From JAYFNU01 sp034933305 (GTDB lineage: Bacteria > Bacillota > Clostridia > Oscillospirales > Ruminococcaceae), in the NCBI GenBank assembly GCA_034933305.1, contig JAYFNU010000001.1, positions 178,921-242,920 on the forward strand: a stretch of 64,000 nucleotides of DNA. The letters run 5' to 3'. Shown here in pieces: positions 41,649 to 50,503 of the stretch. A model generated the notes under the pieces. It had not been told where the DNA came from, searched no databases, and was given only the letters and a program-made list of their open reading frames with translations. The number at the start of each line of letters is the position of its first letter. The stretch's first letter is position 1. Position numbers and translations under genes: made by a program.

Positions 41649-42794
41649 TCACCAGATCTTTTTATAGAGCTCGATGACCTCTGCCTTCGTCGGCACGCGG
41701 GGGTTCGCCTCGGTGCAGGAGTCGTTGAGCGCGGCGTCGGCCATCGCGTCGAGCTGCGATTCGTACTCCTCCTTCGTGACCTTGACGAACTCGCTGAGGT
41801 GCATCGGGATCTTCATGTCGTTCGCCATGAAGCGCAGGTAGTTGCACAGCGAATGGATCGTCATGACCTCGTTCGAGCCGTGCAGGCCGAGCGTCGTCGC
41901 GATGTTGCAGTAGCGGAAGACGCATGCCGCCTTGACGTCGCGGTCGCGCGTTTCGCTCGTGATGCCGCTGTTGTATTCGATGATCGTCGGCAGCAGTATG
42001 GCGTTCGCACGGCCGTGCGCGATGTGGAAATGCGCGCCGAGCTGGTGCGCCATGCCGTGGTTGAGGCCGAGGTTCGCCGTGTTGAAGGCGAGCCCCGCGA
42101 GGCACGCCGCGATGTGCATCTTCCTGCGCGCGTGGCTGTCGGTATTGTCCGCGTAGGAGCGGTAGAGGAACTGGCCGCAGATGTCGACCGCCTTTTCCGC
42201 GAGCGCGCCGGAGAATTCATTCGTCTTTGTGCTGACGTAGGCCTCGATGGCGTGGGTGAGCACGTCCATGCCGGTGTCGGCGGTGACGCTCGCGGGCACG
42301 CTCATGACGAGCACCTCGTCGAGGATCGCCTCATCCGGCGTCATGTCGTCTGACACGAGCGGGATCTTGGTTTTTGTCTCGGGGTCGGTGATGACCGCGA
42401 AGGAGGTCACCTCGCTGCCCGTGCCGCTCGTCGTTGGAATGGCGATGAGGTAGGGGTGCAGCTCCTTGTTGACCTGTTCGGACATCTTGCGCACGGCCTT
42501 CGAAAGGTCGAGCGCCGAGCCGCCGCCCACGCCGATGATGCAGTCGCAGTTCGAGGCGATGAACTGCTTGACGCCCTCGGCGACCTTCTCGATGGGCGGG
42601 TCGGGGACGACGTCGGTGAACAGCTCGTAGGCGATGCCCGCCTGGTCGAGCGGCTTTTTGATGTGGCGGATGAGCCCGCTTTGCACGACAAAGGGGTCCG
42701 TGACGATGAAAACTCTCTTGTAGGGGATCGCGCTCAGCCGCTGCAGCGCGTCGTCGCCGAAATAGATATCTGTGAGGACTTCAAACTTGTTCAT
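41649..42794 (-). CDS. Iron-containing alcohol dehydrogenase (1-propanol/1,3-propanediol dehydrogenase-like)
   Basis: 381-residue group III alcohol dehydrogenase of the PduQ/EutG/DhaT branch. GVGGGSALDLSKAVRK (about 92-107) and PTTSGTGSEVTSFAVI (about 129-144) form the cofactor site. Metal ligands are in DVLTHAIEAYVS, LGLNHGMAHQLGAHFHIAHG. The ATG at 42794 follows GGGAGAG. Monocistronic, with a Rex-like site upstream, so it is probably a fermentative aldehyde reductase co-regulated with adhE. It is distinct from the YqhD-type enzyme at 7826. Confidence 0.93.
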   Translation of the reverse strand: MNKFEVLTDIYFGDDALQRLSAIPYKRVFIVTDPFVVQSGLIRHIKKPLDQAGIAYELFTDVVPDPPIEKVAEGVKQFIASNCDCIIGVGGGSALDLSKAVRKMSEQVNKELHPYLIAIPTTSGTGSEVTSFAVITDPETKTKIPLVSDDMTPDEAILDEVLVMSVPASVTADTGMDVLTHAIEAYVSTKTNEFSGALAEKAVDICGQFLYRSYADNTDSHARRKMHIAACLAGLAFNTANLGLNHGMAHQLGAHFHIAHGRANAILLPTIIEYNSGITSETRDRDVKAACVFRYCNIATTLGLHGSNEVMTIHSLCNYLRFMANDMKIPMHLSEFVKVTKEEYESQLDAMADAALNDSCTEANPRVPTKAEVIELYKKIW

Positions 42795-42811
42795 ACACTC
42801 TCCCGGGAACA

Positions 42812-42829
42812 TTGTTAATAATATAACAG
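42812..42829 (-). promoter_or_regulatory. Rex-like operator upstream of the second alcohol dehydrogenase
   Basis: TTGTTAATAATATAACAG matches 12 of 14 defined Rex positions (TTGTTAA-N4-TTAACAA), 18 nt before the start codon. A TATACT -10-like hexamer lies just upstream on the minus strand. Confidence 0.65.
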
Positions 42830-42917
42830 TATAGCATCCGATCGGACCGGCGTATAGTCTGTTTTTATTTTGTTATGAAAAAATTATTCTCTTCTGCGCC
42901 CGGAGAGGGGGAAAAGC

Positions 42918-43832
42918 TCAGATCTCCTTAAAAAGCGCGCGGAGGCTGCCGCCGCAGGCGTCGAGCGCGGCGCGGGCATCCTGCGCGCCGGCGCCGGTGC
43001 GCAGCATGGCGGCCGCGAGCTTCACGCTGCCGTTCGCCTCGTCGAGCGCGGCGCCGAGCCGGGCGTCGTCCGTCCCGGGCGCGATGGCGCGCAGGATATT
43101 GACGCAGCGCGCGCGCAGCTTTTCGTTGGTCGCCCGGACGTCGACCATGAGATTTCCGTAGGTCTTGCCCTGCCGGATCATCGTCCCGGTCGACAGGATG
43201 TTGAGCACGAGCTTCTGCGCGGTGCCGGATTTGAGGCGGGTCGAGCCGGTGAGGGCCTCGGGACCGACCTCCACTTCGACGGCGACGTCGCTGTGCGCCG
43301 CGAGCGCGCTGTGCTTGTTGTTCGTGACGCACACGGTTGCCGCGCCGACGCTTCTTGCATAGTCGAGCGCGCCGATGACGTAGGGCGTGCGCCCGCTCGC
43401 CGCGATGCCGCACACGACGTCGTCGGCGCACACGTGCGCTTCCGCGAGCTGTTGCGCGGCGGCCGCGGGGTCGTCCTCGGCGTTTTCCACGGCGCTGCGG
43501 ATGGCCCGGTCGCCGCCCGCGATGAAGCCGAGGACGCGGTCGGGCGGGGTCGAAAAGGTCGGCGGACATTCCGACGCGTCGAGAATGCCGAGCCGGCCGC
43601 TCGTCCCGGCGCCGATGTAGATGAGCCTGCCGCCGCGCCGCATGCGCGCCGTGATGAGGTCGACCGCCGCTGCGATGGCGGGGGCCTGTTCGTCCACGGC
43701 GTCCGCGAGCACGCGGTTTTCGTCGTTGAGGCGGCGCACCATGTCGAGCGTCGAAAGAAGGTCGATGTCGGCGGTGCGTTCATTGCGCTGCTCCGTGCGG
43801 AGCTTTCCGATCTCCTCCGGTCTTGCCGTCAT
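42918..43832 (-). CDS. murQ: N-acetylmuramic acid 6-phosphate etherase
   Basis: Cleaves the lactyl ether of MurNAc-6-P to GlcNAc-6-P and D-lactate in peptidoglycan sugar salvage. 304 residues. The SIS fold contains YIGAGTSGRLGILDASECPPTF (about residues 70-91), the MurQ signature with the catalytic Glu, and LKSGTAQKLVLNILST later. GGGAG precedes the ATG at 43832. Last gene of the amino-sugar PTS operon. Its presence indicates that the operon feeds on, or recycles, N-acetylated cell-wall sugars. Confidence 0.95.
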   Translation of the reverse strand: MTARPEEIGKLRTEQRNERTADIDLLSTLDMVRRLNDENRVLADAVDEQAPAIAAAVDLITARMRRGGRLIYIGAGTSGRLGILDASECPPTFSTPPDRVLGFIAGGDRAIRSAVENAEDDPAAAAQQLAEAHVCADDVVCGIAASGRTPYVIGALDYARSVGAATVCVTNNKHSALAAHSDVAVEVEVGPEALTGSTRLKSGTAQKLVLNILSTGTMIRQGKTYGNLMVDVRATNEKLRARCVNILRAIAPGTDDARLGAALDEANGSVKLAAAMLRTGAGAQDARAALDACGGSLRALFKEI

Positions 43833-43864
43833 AGCCGGTCTCCCTTCCATGCCGTCAGGCACAT

Positions 43865-44719
43865 TCACACACCGAAAAGATGCCGGATCGCCTTTGCGAC
43901 GCCGGCGTTTTCCACGGTATCGGTGATATAATCCGCGATCTCCTTGATGTCGTCCGTGGCGTTGCCCATGGCGACGCAGTAGCCGGCGCGCCGCATGATG
44001 GCGGCGTCGTTGCCGCTGTCGCCGAAGACGACGGCCTGCTCGGGCGCAAAGCCGAGATGCGCGCACAGCTTTTCGAGCCCCACGGCCTTACTGACGCCGC
44101 GGGGCGTGATCTCGACGGTGTCGGTGTCGGTGATGACGATCTCGGCGTCGAGCGTTTTCCGGAGCATGTCGGCGTTGGCCTGCGCTTCGGCGGCGCTCTC
44201 AAAGCGGGCGCCGAATTTGACGACGGGCCCGTCGATGCCGTCGATGAGCGCGCGCAGCGTCGGGACGGTGGCGTAGAGATTGTCGAGCTCCGCGCGGACG
44301 ATGCGGCGCTGCTCGGCCGTGTCGTAATAGCGCAGAACCTTTTCGACGTCGGCGCGGGTGATGGCGCCGCTCTCGCGGCTCGCGTAATGCACGTTCTCCG
44401 TCAGCCCGCCGAGCAGCGTGGCTATGCTGCGCGCGGTGTCGGCCGGCATTTCGGACACCGAAAAGATCTCGCGCGAGCGGATGTCGGCGATGATGCCGCC
44501 GTTCGATGCGACCGCGTACCGGAAGTAGGGAACGTCCCGCACCGCCGCCGGCAGGAAAAAGGGATGGCGGCCGGTCGAGATGACCGTCTCGATGCCGCTG
44601 TCGTGCAGCCGTCCGATCGCGGCCCGCGTTTCGGGCAGCAGCTCGGCGTTTTCATAGATCGTGCCGTCGAGGTCGAATGCGGCAAGCCGCATGTTGTCCT
44701 TGTCGAATCCAGCCGCCAA
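43865..44719 (-). CDS. HAD-superfamily (Cof-type) phosphatase
   Basis: Sugar-phosphate phosphatase fold with DLDGTIYEN (catalytic DxD), STGRHPFF, a C2 cap, and GDSGNDAAIM. 284 residues if translation starts at the TTG at 44719, where GGGGAGGAA ends 5 nt upstream; an ATG at 44692 (MRLAAFDLDG) with a weaker AAGGA is the alternative. Next to HPr and SIS genes, it may dephosphorylate a phosphosugar to prevent toxic accumulation. Substrate unknown. Confidence 0.87.
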   Translation of the reverse strand: MAAGFDKDNMRLAAFDLDGTIYENAELLPETRAAIGRLHDSGIETVISTGRHPFFLPAAVRDVPYFRYAVASNGGIIADIRSREIFSVSEMPADTARSIATLLGGLTENVHYASRESGAITRADVEKVLRYYDTAEQRRIVRAELDNLYATVPTLRALIDGIDGPVVKFGARFESAAEAQANADMLRKTLDAEIVITDTDTVEITPRGVSKAVGLEKLCAHLGFAPEQAVVFGDSGNDAAIMRRAGYCVAMGNATDDIKEIADYITDTVENAGVAKAIRHLFGV

Positions 44720-44995
44720 TTATTCCTCCCCGAAGCCCGACTCGATGAGCGCGACAAGCGCGTCGACGGCCTCCTTCTCGTCCGGTCCGTCCGCGGTGAT
44801 CTCGATCTCCGTGCCCTGCGCGATGCCGATGGAGAGCAGGCGGATGATGGATTTCGCGTTGACGGGTTCATCGCTGCTTTCGGTCTCCCGGATGGTGATC
44901 TTCGATTCGAAGGATTTCGCCTTCAGCACGAAGTCGGACGCCGGGCGGGCGTGCAGCCCTGTTTCATTGACGACGGTGGTCTTGCGTGTGATCAT
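44720..44995 (-). CDS. HPr-family phosphocarrier protein
   Basis: 91 residues. TGLHARPAS carries the PEP-dependent phospho-His (position about 16), and NAKSIIRLLSIGIAQG contains the regulatory Ser equivalent to Ser46. HPr passes phosphate from Enzyme I to IIA. It lies inside the amino-sugar PTS operon, away from any ptsI, so it may be either the cell's HPr or a dedicated paralog. Its stop codon touches the ribosome site of the HAD gene. Confidence 0.93.
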   Translation of the reverse strand: MITRKTTVVNETGLHARPASDFVLKAKSFESKITIRETESSDEPVNAKSIIRLLSIGIAQGTEIEITADGPDEKEAVDALVALIESGFGEE

Positions 44996-45017
44996 TTTTT
45001 ATTCTCCTTTATTGCAA

Positions 45018-45746
45018 TCAAAGGCACTTGATGACCTTTTTGTATTTTTCGATGTACTGCGCGTTGCGCGCGTCGCCGCCGGGGACATTGCTCGAGGCGT
45101 ACGTCTCGAGCGGGAAGCCCTCTTTTTCAGCGAGCTCGACGAGGTCGGCGACGATGGTGTGCAGGATCATCGCACCGGCGATGGTCGACGTCGGGCAGAT
45201 GCTGCCGCTTTTGGCGGGCACGCACGCGTCGCCCAGCACGCCGCAGTTGTCGAGCACGATGTCGCACAGCTCGTAGAGCTTTTTCCCGCTGTGGTGGCGC
45301 GACGCGAGGGGCTTCGAGTGCGCGAGGTTGGTCAGGGCGATGGTGAGCGCGCCGCGCTGCTTTGCGCCGAGCGCCATTTCGATGGGCAGGGGATTGATGC
45401 CGCTGTTGGAGATGACGATGAGCGCGTCGTTTTCCCCGACGCCGTATTCGTTCAGCAGCGACTCGGCGACGCCCTCCCGCCGCTCGTACTGCGACGAGGC
45501 CGACGCCGAGACATGCAGCATCAGCTCGTCGTTGAGGATGGGGCACACGCGCACGAGACCGCCCGCGCGGTAAAAGACCTCGAGCGCGAGGAGATGGCCG
45601 TGGCCGGTGCCGAAGGTGTAGATCATGCCGCCTTTTTTGAGGCGCGCGAGCAGCTGCGCCGCCGCCGCCTCGTAATCGTCCGCATGGTCTTCGATGCGGC
45701 CCAGTACATTTTCGACCTGTTCAAAATAAGCTTCCGCGTAATCCAT
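45018..45746 (-). CDS. SIS-domain phosphosugar-binding protein (copy 2)
   Basis: 242 residues with one SIS domain: YTFGTGHGHLLALEVFYRAGG (about 42-62) is the phosphosugar loop and VISNSGINPLPIEMALGAKQRG the second motif. Same subfamily as the SIS protein at 52541 (both have FG[ST]GH and NSGxNPLPxE). Probably an isomerase or deaminase/isomerase acting on an amino-sugar phosphate; no nagB is present and SIS proteins can replace it (inference). Confidence 0.87.
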   Translation of the reverse strand: MDYAEAYFEQVENVLGRIEDHADDYEAAAAQLLARLKKGGMIYTFGTGHGHLLALEVFYRAGGLVRVCPILNDELMLHVSASASSQYERREGVAESLLNEYGVGENDALIVISNSGINPLPIEMALGAKQRGALTIALTNLAHSKPLASRHHSGKKLYELCDIVLDNCGVLGDACVPAKSGSICPTSTIAGAMILHTIVADLVELAEKEGFPLETYASSNVPGGDARNAQYIEKYKKVIKCL

Positions 45747-45758
45747 GGTGCTTCCTCC

Positions 45759-47000
45759 TTATTCCGCGATGAGCGCGCAGATCTCCCGCGTGATCTGTTC
45801 CGTGCCGCCCTTCGGCAGGGGGGACATGAGGCTCTCGTAGGTCCTGCCGTATTCTCCCTCGTCCGCCATGTAGCCGGCGTAGTCGTCGGCGTATCCCCAG
45901 ATGAGCGTCAGCTTCGCGGGGCTCGCCTCTTTGATCTGCCGGCCGAAGCGCGCGAACAGCTCGCCGGGCATTTTGCAGACGTACAGCTCGCCCAGGCGAA
46001 GGATCGACGCGTTGTAATCGGCGACGACGTGGGGCTGCGCGAGCTTGAGACCGACGGCGAACAGCGACGACTGCAGGATCTTGTGCTTGTCGTATGCCGT
46101 CTCGGCCGCCATCGCGCGATCGAGCTCGCCGCGGCGCTGCTTCCACTCGGCGGGGTCGATGTCGTATTCCCGATGATAATTATACAGCTGCGCGCGCGGG
46201 TGCGCAAGCGACAGCGGCCGCCAGTCGTCCCCGGCGAAGAGCTGCGCGGCGATGCCGCCGCCGGTGCGCTCGAGCTCCGCGGGGTCGTGGCCCCTGCGGT
46301 AATTGCGGTTGCTCATGTCGCCGGCCGCGCCCTGCATCATGACGGGATAGATGCCGCGGCGGGCGAAATATGCGCGGCTGAGGTAGCCGAGCAGATCGCC
46401 GCTGATGAGAAGATTGTCCGCCCCGAGCACCGTCGGGTGGCAGGCGATGTTGATCGCCGCGGCGAGCGCGTCGCCGTGCGCACCGACGAATTCAAGCACG
46501 GTGACGTCCTTGTCCTCCGGCTTGCCGACGCCGTTGCGGTTGCCGTAAAAGCCCTCGACCGAAACGGTGCGGTAGCGGGCCTGCGCCGGGGTGAAGCCCT
46601 TGTTGAAGCAGTCGGCGATCGTCGCGAAGATCGTTTCCTTCAGCTGCGCCTGATAACCGTTCCAAAAGGACGCGTCGGCGTTCTCGTCGTACATTTTGAG
46701 GCGCGGCGAGCGGATCTCCGGCGCGGCATGGGTGTGGATGGCGGCGATCGTCACGAGATCGGGATCGACGCTGTACTCGACGGCGAGCTGCTGCTTCACC
46801 CATTCGACGATCTCCTTCGTCAGCATGAGGATCTCGACATCACAGAAGACGACGTACCGCCCGTCGGCGTAAAGCACGGCGGCCGTGCATTTGAGCTCGT
46901 CGAGGACGCCGGCCGATTTCTCCGTGCGCATGGAGTATCCCGCGAGGTAGCAGGGCTGGGACGGCGTCACATACCGGGTCGACGTGGAAACGCGCAGCAT
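45759..47000 (-). CDS. Neutral/alkaline ceramidase N-terminal-like protein
   Basis: 413 residues. PSQPCYLAGYSMRTEKSAGV, VTIAAIHTHAAPE (about 92-104, His-x-His-Ala zinc-type motif), NIACHPTVLG, and QGAAGDMSNRN match the neutral ceramidase N-terminal domain family found in many bacterial carbohydrate loci. There is no signal peptide, so a cytosolic amidase/esterase on an imported or internal substrate is likely; true ceramidase activity is not supported. Located between the SIS and NagA-like genes of the PTS operon. Confidence 0.8.
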   Translation of the reverse strand: MLRVSTSTRYVTPSQPCYLAGYSMRTEKSAGVLDELKCTAAVLYADGRYVVFCDVEILMLTKEIVEWVKQQLAVEYSVDPDLVTIAAIHTHAAPEIRSPRLKMYDENADASFWNGYQAQLKETIFATIADCFNKGFTPAQARYRTVSVEGFYGNRNGVGKPEDKDVTVLEFVGAHGDALAAAINIACHPTVLGADNLLISGDLLGYLSRAYFARRGIYPVMMQGAAGDMSNRNYRRGHDPAELERTGGGIAAQLFAGDDWRPLSLAHPRAQLYNYHREYDIDPAEWKQRRGELDRAMAAETAYDKHKILQSSLFAVGLKLAQPHVVADYNASILRLGELYVCKMPGELFARFGRQIKEASPAKLTLIWGYADDYAGYMADEGEYGRTYESLMSPLPKGGTEQITREICALIAE

Positions 47001-47002
47001 GG

Positions 47003-48217
47003 TCAGTTCCTCCTGTAGTTTTCGAGCATTTGCCGGTTGAAAACGCGCTCGCCCTCGGCGGCCCGGTCAAAGACCCTGCGGCCGCCGACGTAGGTCTCGA
47101 GCGCCCTGTAATCGTCGCTGATGACGACAAAATCGGCGTCCTTCCCCGGCAGCAGCGAGCCCTTGCGGTCCGCGAAGCCGTACTTGCGGCAGGCGTTGAG
47201 CGAGCACAGGCGCAGCGCGAGCGAAAGATCGACGCCGAGGTTTTCGACGAGGTTGCCGACGCCGAAAAGCACCGGCTTGCTGCTGCCGCGCAGCCGGCCG
47301 CCCGGCTCGCGGACGAAGCCCTGCCCGTCGACGATGATCTCGCCGCCCGAGCCGGGGAACCCGCCGTAGATGCCCGCGGGCGCGCCGGAATAGCCCGTGC
47401 AGTCGGAGATCATCATGATGCGGTCGAGCGGCTTTGCGCGCAGGATGAGCCGCAGCATGTCGTTGCAGACGTGCAGCCCGTCGCAGATGAGCTCGCAGCT
47501 CACGCGGTCGTCGAGCAGCGCCGCGCCGAGGCCGCCGACGCCGCGGTGGTGGATGCCCGTCATGACGTTGCACAGGTGCGTCGCGACGCTGACGCCGCGG
47601 TCGAACGCCGCGAACGCCTGCTCGGCGGTGCAGTCGGTGTGGGTGAACGCCGCGGTCACGCCGCGGTCGATGAGCAGATCGATGAGCTCGTCGGCGCCCG
47701 GCAGCTCGGGGGCGAGCCCCATGAGCCGCAGCTGCCCGCCGGCCGCGTCGATCATGTCGTTCGCGAGCGCGAGATCGATCGGCCGCGGGGGCGTGCGCGT
47801 GCCCTTTTCGCCGACGCGGTTGAGATAGGGCCCTTCGAAATGGGCGCCCGCGACCGCGGCGCCGTCCTGCGGCCGGCCGACGCGCGCGGCGACCGCCGCG
47901 AGCAGGCCGAGCGCCCGCTCTCCGTCGCCCGCCGCGCTGAAAAGGGTCGGGAAAACAAGGGTCACGCCTTCGCTCGCCGCGCCCTTCAGATAACCGTCGA
48001 GATCGCGCCCGACGCCGCTCGCGTCGTCCCACAGGGAATAGCCCTGCGTGCCGTGGTTGTGCGTGTCGAAAATGCCCGGGATAACGCGCAGATCGCCGAG
48101 ATCGCGCGCGCCCGGACAGTCGCCGGCGGCGATGCGCCGGATGACGCCGCCCTTGACCTCCATGAAGCCGTCGACGACGCCGTATTCGGCGCAGATTCTT
48201 TTTGATCGCAGCAGCAT
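47003..48217 (-). CDS. nagA: N-acetylglucosamine-6-phosphate deacetylase-like protein (divergent)
   Basis: Amidohydrolase, 404 residues. Motifs: FDTHNHGTQG (about 50-59, metal His pair), HFEGPYL (about 135), THTDC, ATHLCNVMTGIHHRG, CDGLHV and ISDCTG (catalytic Asp). It is more divergent than the NagA at 55131, for example THLCNVM rather than THLYNAM, so it may deacetylate a different N-acetyl amino-sugar phosphate. The ATG at 48217 lies just after the oxidoreductase stop; the open frame upstream belongs to the wrong frame. Confidence 0.87.
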   Translation of the reverse strand: MLLRSKRICAEYGVVDGFMEVKGGVIRRIAAGDCPGARDLGDLRVIPGIFDTHNHGTQGYSLWDDASGVGRDLDGYLKGAASEGVTLVFPTLFSAAGDGERALGLLAAVAARVGRPQDGAAVAGAHFEGPYLNRVGEKGTRTPPRPIDLALANDMIDAAGGQLRLMGLAPELPGADELIDLLIDRGVTAAFTHTDCTAEQAFAAFDRGVSVATHLCNVMTGIHHRGVGGLGAALLDDRVSCELICDGLHVCNDMLRLILRAKPLDRIMMISDCTGYSGAPAGIYGGFPGSGGEIIVDGQGFVREPGGRLRGSSKPVLFGVGNLVENLGVDLSLALRLCSLNACRKYGFADRKGSLLPGKDADFVVISDDYRALETYVGGRRVFDRAAEGERVFNRQMLENYRRN

Positions 48218-48222
48218 GGGCG

Positions 48223-49209
48223 TCACCCCGCGTCGGCCGGGAAGCGGATGCCCGCGCCCAGCCGCGCCTTCTCCGTCATGCGCATCGCGAGCAGGCTGTT
48301 CTCGAACAGCTCGTCGAGGCGCAGGACGTCCTTCGACAGGAAAATATCGGCGAAATCGCGCAGCTCGTAGACGAGCGCGTTTTCGTCGGTCTGTACGTCG
48401 TAATGGGTCTGGCCTTCCGCGGTGTGAACGTCGAAGCCGAGGCAGCGGCTGCTTTCGCCCCGCATATAAATATAGCCGCGCTCGCCCTGCAGCTGCGCGA
48501 AGTTTTCGCTGCGGCTGTCCTTCGCGCCGACCGCGGTGCACACCGTGCCGTCGTAGCGCAGCGTCAGGATGCCCGACGTGTCGATGCCGTTGGCCGCGAG
48601 ATTGGGCAGATACGCGATGTCCTGCGGTTCTCCGAAAAGCCCGAGCAGGAAATACAGATTGTAATAATTGATATCCATCAGCGCGCCGCCTGAAAAGGCG
48701 GGGCTGAAGACATTCGGATCCTTGCCCTCGAGGAAGGCTTTATACCGGCTGGAATACTGCGAGAAGTTGAGCTGGGCGAGGCGCGGCGCGCCGATATCGC
48801 CGAGATGCGCCCGCAGCAGCCGGTAATTCGGCAGATGCGGCACGGTGATCGCCTCGAACAGGAAGAGCTCTTTCTCCCGCGCGAGGGCGATGAGCTCGCG
48901 CAGCTCGCGCGACGTCGACACGAACGGCTTTTCGCAGATGACGTTCCGCCCTGCGCACAGCGCGTCGCGCGCCCACTCAAAATGCAGCGAATTCGGCGAC
49001 GCGACGTAGACAAAGTCGAGCGCCTCGTCGCCGAGAAAGGCCGCGCGGTCACAGCTGTATCGCGCGGCGCCGTGTTTCTTTGCAAATTCGCGCGCCTTTT
49101 CCTTTTCGCGGGAATAGACGCAGGTGACTTCCATGTCCGGCACGCGGCTGACGGCGTCGAAGAAGTTGTCGACGATGAAGCCGGTGCCGACGGTACCGAT
49201 GCGGATCAT
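48223..49209 (-). CDS. Gfo/Idh/MocA-family oxidoreductase
   Basis: 328 residues. N-terminal Rossmann fold with IGTVGTGFIVDNF (about 4-16) and CEKPFVST (about 91-98, catalytic Lys), then a C-terminal GFO-type domain containing GGALMDINYYNLY. NAD(P)-dependent dehydrogenase of sugars or sugar derivatives; substrate unknown. Start overlaps the preceding gene by 4 nt (ATGA). In an amino-sugar operon it may epimerise or oxidise the sugar. Confidence 0.88.
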   Translation of the reverse strand: MIRIGTVGTGFIVDNFFDAVSRVPDMEVTCVYSREKEKAREFAKKHGAARYSCDRAAFLGDEALDFVYVASPNSLHFEWARDALCAGRNVICEKPFVSTSRELRELIALAREKELFLFEAITVPHLPNYRLLRAHLGDIGAPRLAQLNFSQYSSRYKAFLEGKDPNVFSPAFSGGALMDINYYNLYFLLGLFGEPQDIAYLPNLAANGIDTSGILTLRYDGTVCTAVGAKDSRSENFAQLQGERGYIYMRGESSRCLGFDVHTAEGQTHYDVQTDENALVYELRDFADIFLSKDVLRLDELFENSLLAMRMTEKARLGAGIRFPADAG

Positions 49210-49892
49210 TTTTTCTTCTCCTTTTTTTCGGCGGGCGCGCTTTGCTGCTTTTCCTGGCGGTCGAGCTTTTTCTGCGCCGCCGCGTGCTGTTCCTCCCGTA
49301 TGGTCTCGTCGAAGGTCTTGATGACGATGCCCTTGTTGTAGTAGGCGTTGAGATATTTGATGCCGACGTTCTTGTTGTTCTCGAGCTTCTGCACGGCGGG
49401 CGCGAGCTCGGGAAGGTAGCTGATGAGCACGTTGGGAATTATAAAGATCTGGCCGGGCTTCGTCTCATCGTACGTCACGAAGACGGTGCCCTGCGGCACT
49501 TCGCCCGTCTCGCAGTTCATCTTCTCGTAGAACTTCGCGTCGACGAGCTTCGTGAGGTCGGGCGTGACGATGTCGCCCGTAAACTCGTACAGCCAGTAAT
49601 TTGCAAAACTCGAATCCCGCATGGGCATGATGCGCTTTGCGCTCTTGATGTTGGCGACGGCGATCTTTCCCGCGCGCGCCATTTTCGTGATGACCCGCTT
49701 GTCCCAGCCGCTCTCGAGCCATTTGAACAGCCACAGCAGCAGCAGCGCGACGCACACGAAGCCGATGAGATAGGGCGACTTGTACTGCGGCAGGTTGCGG
49801 TAGACGTAGATATAGCCGCCCGCGAGCGCGAGGACGACCGCGGTGATGAGGATGAGCAGGTTGTTGAGGATTTTTGCGATTTTCAGCTGCAT
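49206..49892 (-). CDS. Uncharacterised membrane protein with charged tail
   Basis: 228 residues, family not recognised. Two hydrophobic helices at about 10-31 and 39-57, then a soluble domain (about 65-200) and a Lys/Glu-rich tail (about 205-228). The soluble part contains AVANIKSAKRIMPMRDSSF and VTYDETKPGQIFIIPN. AAAAGGAGCC precedes the ATG at 49892. It sits in the PTS operon directly after a strong intercistronic hairpin and is coupled to the oxidoreductase gene. It could be a small membrane accessory of the uptake system; no function can be assigned. Confidence 0.75.
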   Translation of the reverse strand: MQLKIAKILNNLLILITAVVLALAGGYIYVYRNLPQYKSPYLIGFVCVALLLLWLFKWLESGWDKRVITKMARAGKIAVANIKSAKRIMPMRDSSFANYWLYEFTGDIVTPDLTKLVDAKFYEKMNCETGEVPQGTVFVTYDETKPGQIFIIPNVLISYLPELAPAVQKLENNKNVGIKYLNAYYNKGIVIKTFDETIREEQHAAAQKKLDRQEKQQSAPAEKKEKKK

Positions 49893-49919
49893 AGGGGGGC
49901 TCCTTTTCCGCTTCTTAGG

Positions 49920-49957
49920 CAGAGTGGTCACTTCGATCGCTCAAAGTGACCACTCTG
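49920..49957 (-). promoter_or_regulatory. Intercistronic 14-bp hairpin within the PTS operon
   Basis: CAGAGTGGTCACTT (49920-49933), 10-nt loop, AAGTGACCACTCTG (49944-49957). No T-tract follows, so it is not a normal terminator. It lies between the IIB gene and the downstream metabolic genes and probably acts as an mRNA stability/processing element or protein-binding dyad. Confidence 0.75.
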
Positions 49958-50014
49958 TTCATACGTGCAATGTCGGCGCGCCGCTGCGCGCCCGTCCGGC
50001 AGTCCGGGCGGAGA

Positions 50015-50503
50015 TCACAGACCCGCTCTCGTGAGCAGCTCGAGGAAATCCTGCGGCTCGTAGGTCGAGACGGTCTGCGTCGTGAGCTTGCCGCCGCGCA
50101 GCTCCGCGATCTTCCGGTAGATGACCGCGTCTTCTTTTGTGGCGGCGATGGAGCGCTTTTCGACCATCACATAGTCGGTCCCCGCGACGGGCGCGGCGTT
50201 TCCGACGTTGACTTCGTCGACCTTGAGACCGCTCTCGAGGATGCGCAGCGCGTCCGCCGGGAATTTCGCGATGACGAACAGCGTCTGGTCGGGGTGCTCG
50301 GTGTCGTATTTGATGAGATCGTCCACCGACAGCACGAGGACCTTGGCGTCCCTCGCCGCGAGCGGCAGCGCCATCTTCTGGATGGGATCCTTCGCGACGG
50401 CGTCGTTGACGACGGCGATCGCGTCGGCGTTGATGCGGCGCATCCAGGTGACTGCCACCTGGCCGTGGATGAGCCGGTTATCAATGCGAAGGTGTTTGAT
50501 CAT
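50015..50503 (-). CDS. PTS mannose/fructose/sorbose-family IIB component
   Basis: 162 residues. The phospho-acceptor His is in RIDNRLIHGQVAVTW (about residue 14). Transfers phosphate from IIA to the incoming sugar. The IIB start overlaps the IIA stop (ATGA). Mannose-family systems in Firmicutes often carry N-acetylgalactosamine, GlcNAc, galactosamine or fructosamine; neighbouring nagA, murQ and SIS genes favour an N-acetyl amino sugar. Confidence 0.95.
   Translation of the reverse strand: MIKHLRIDNRLIHGQVAVTWMRRINADAIAVVNDAVAKDPIQKMALPLAARDAKVLVLSVDDLIKYDTEHPDQTLFVIAKFPADALRILESGLKVDEVNVGNAAPVAGTDYVMVEKRSIAATKEDAVIYRKIAELRGGKLTTQTVSTYEPQDFLELLTRAGL

Noticed and set aside
42880..42917. Terminator directly after murQ
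   Set aside because: Only a 4-5 bp stem (CTCT/AGAG) before a T-rich stretch on the minus strand; too weak to call.
45759..47000. True ceramidase (sphingolipid degradation)
   Set aside because: Only the N-terminal domain type is present, without a signal peptide or the C-terminal domain; the family is broad in sugar loci.
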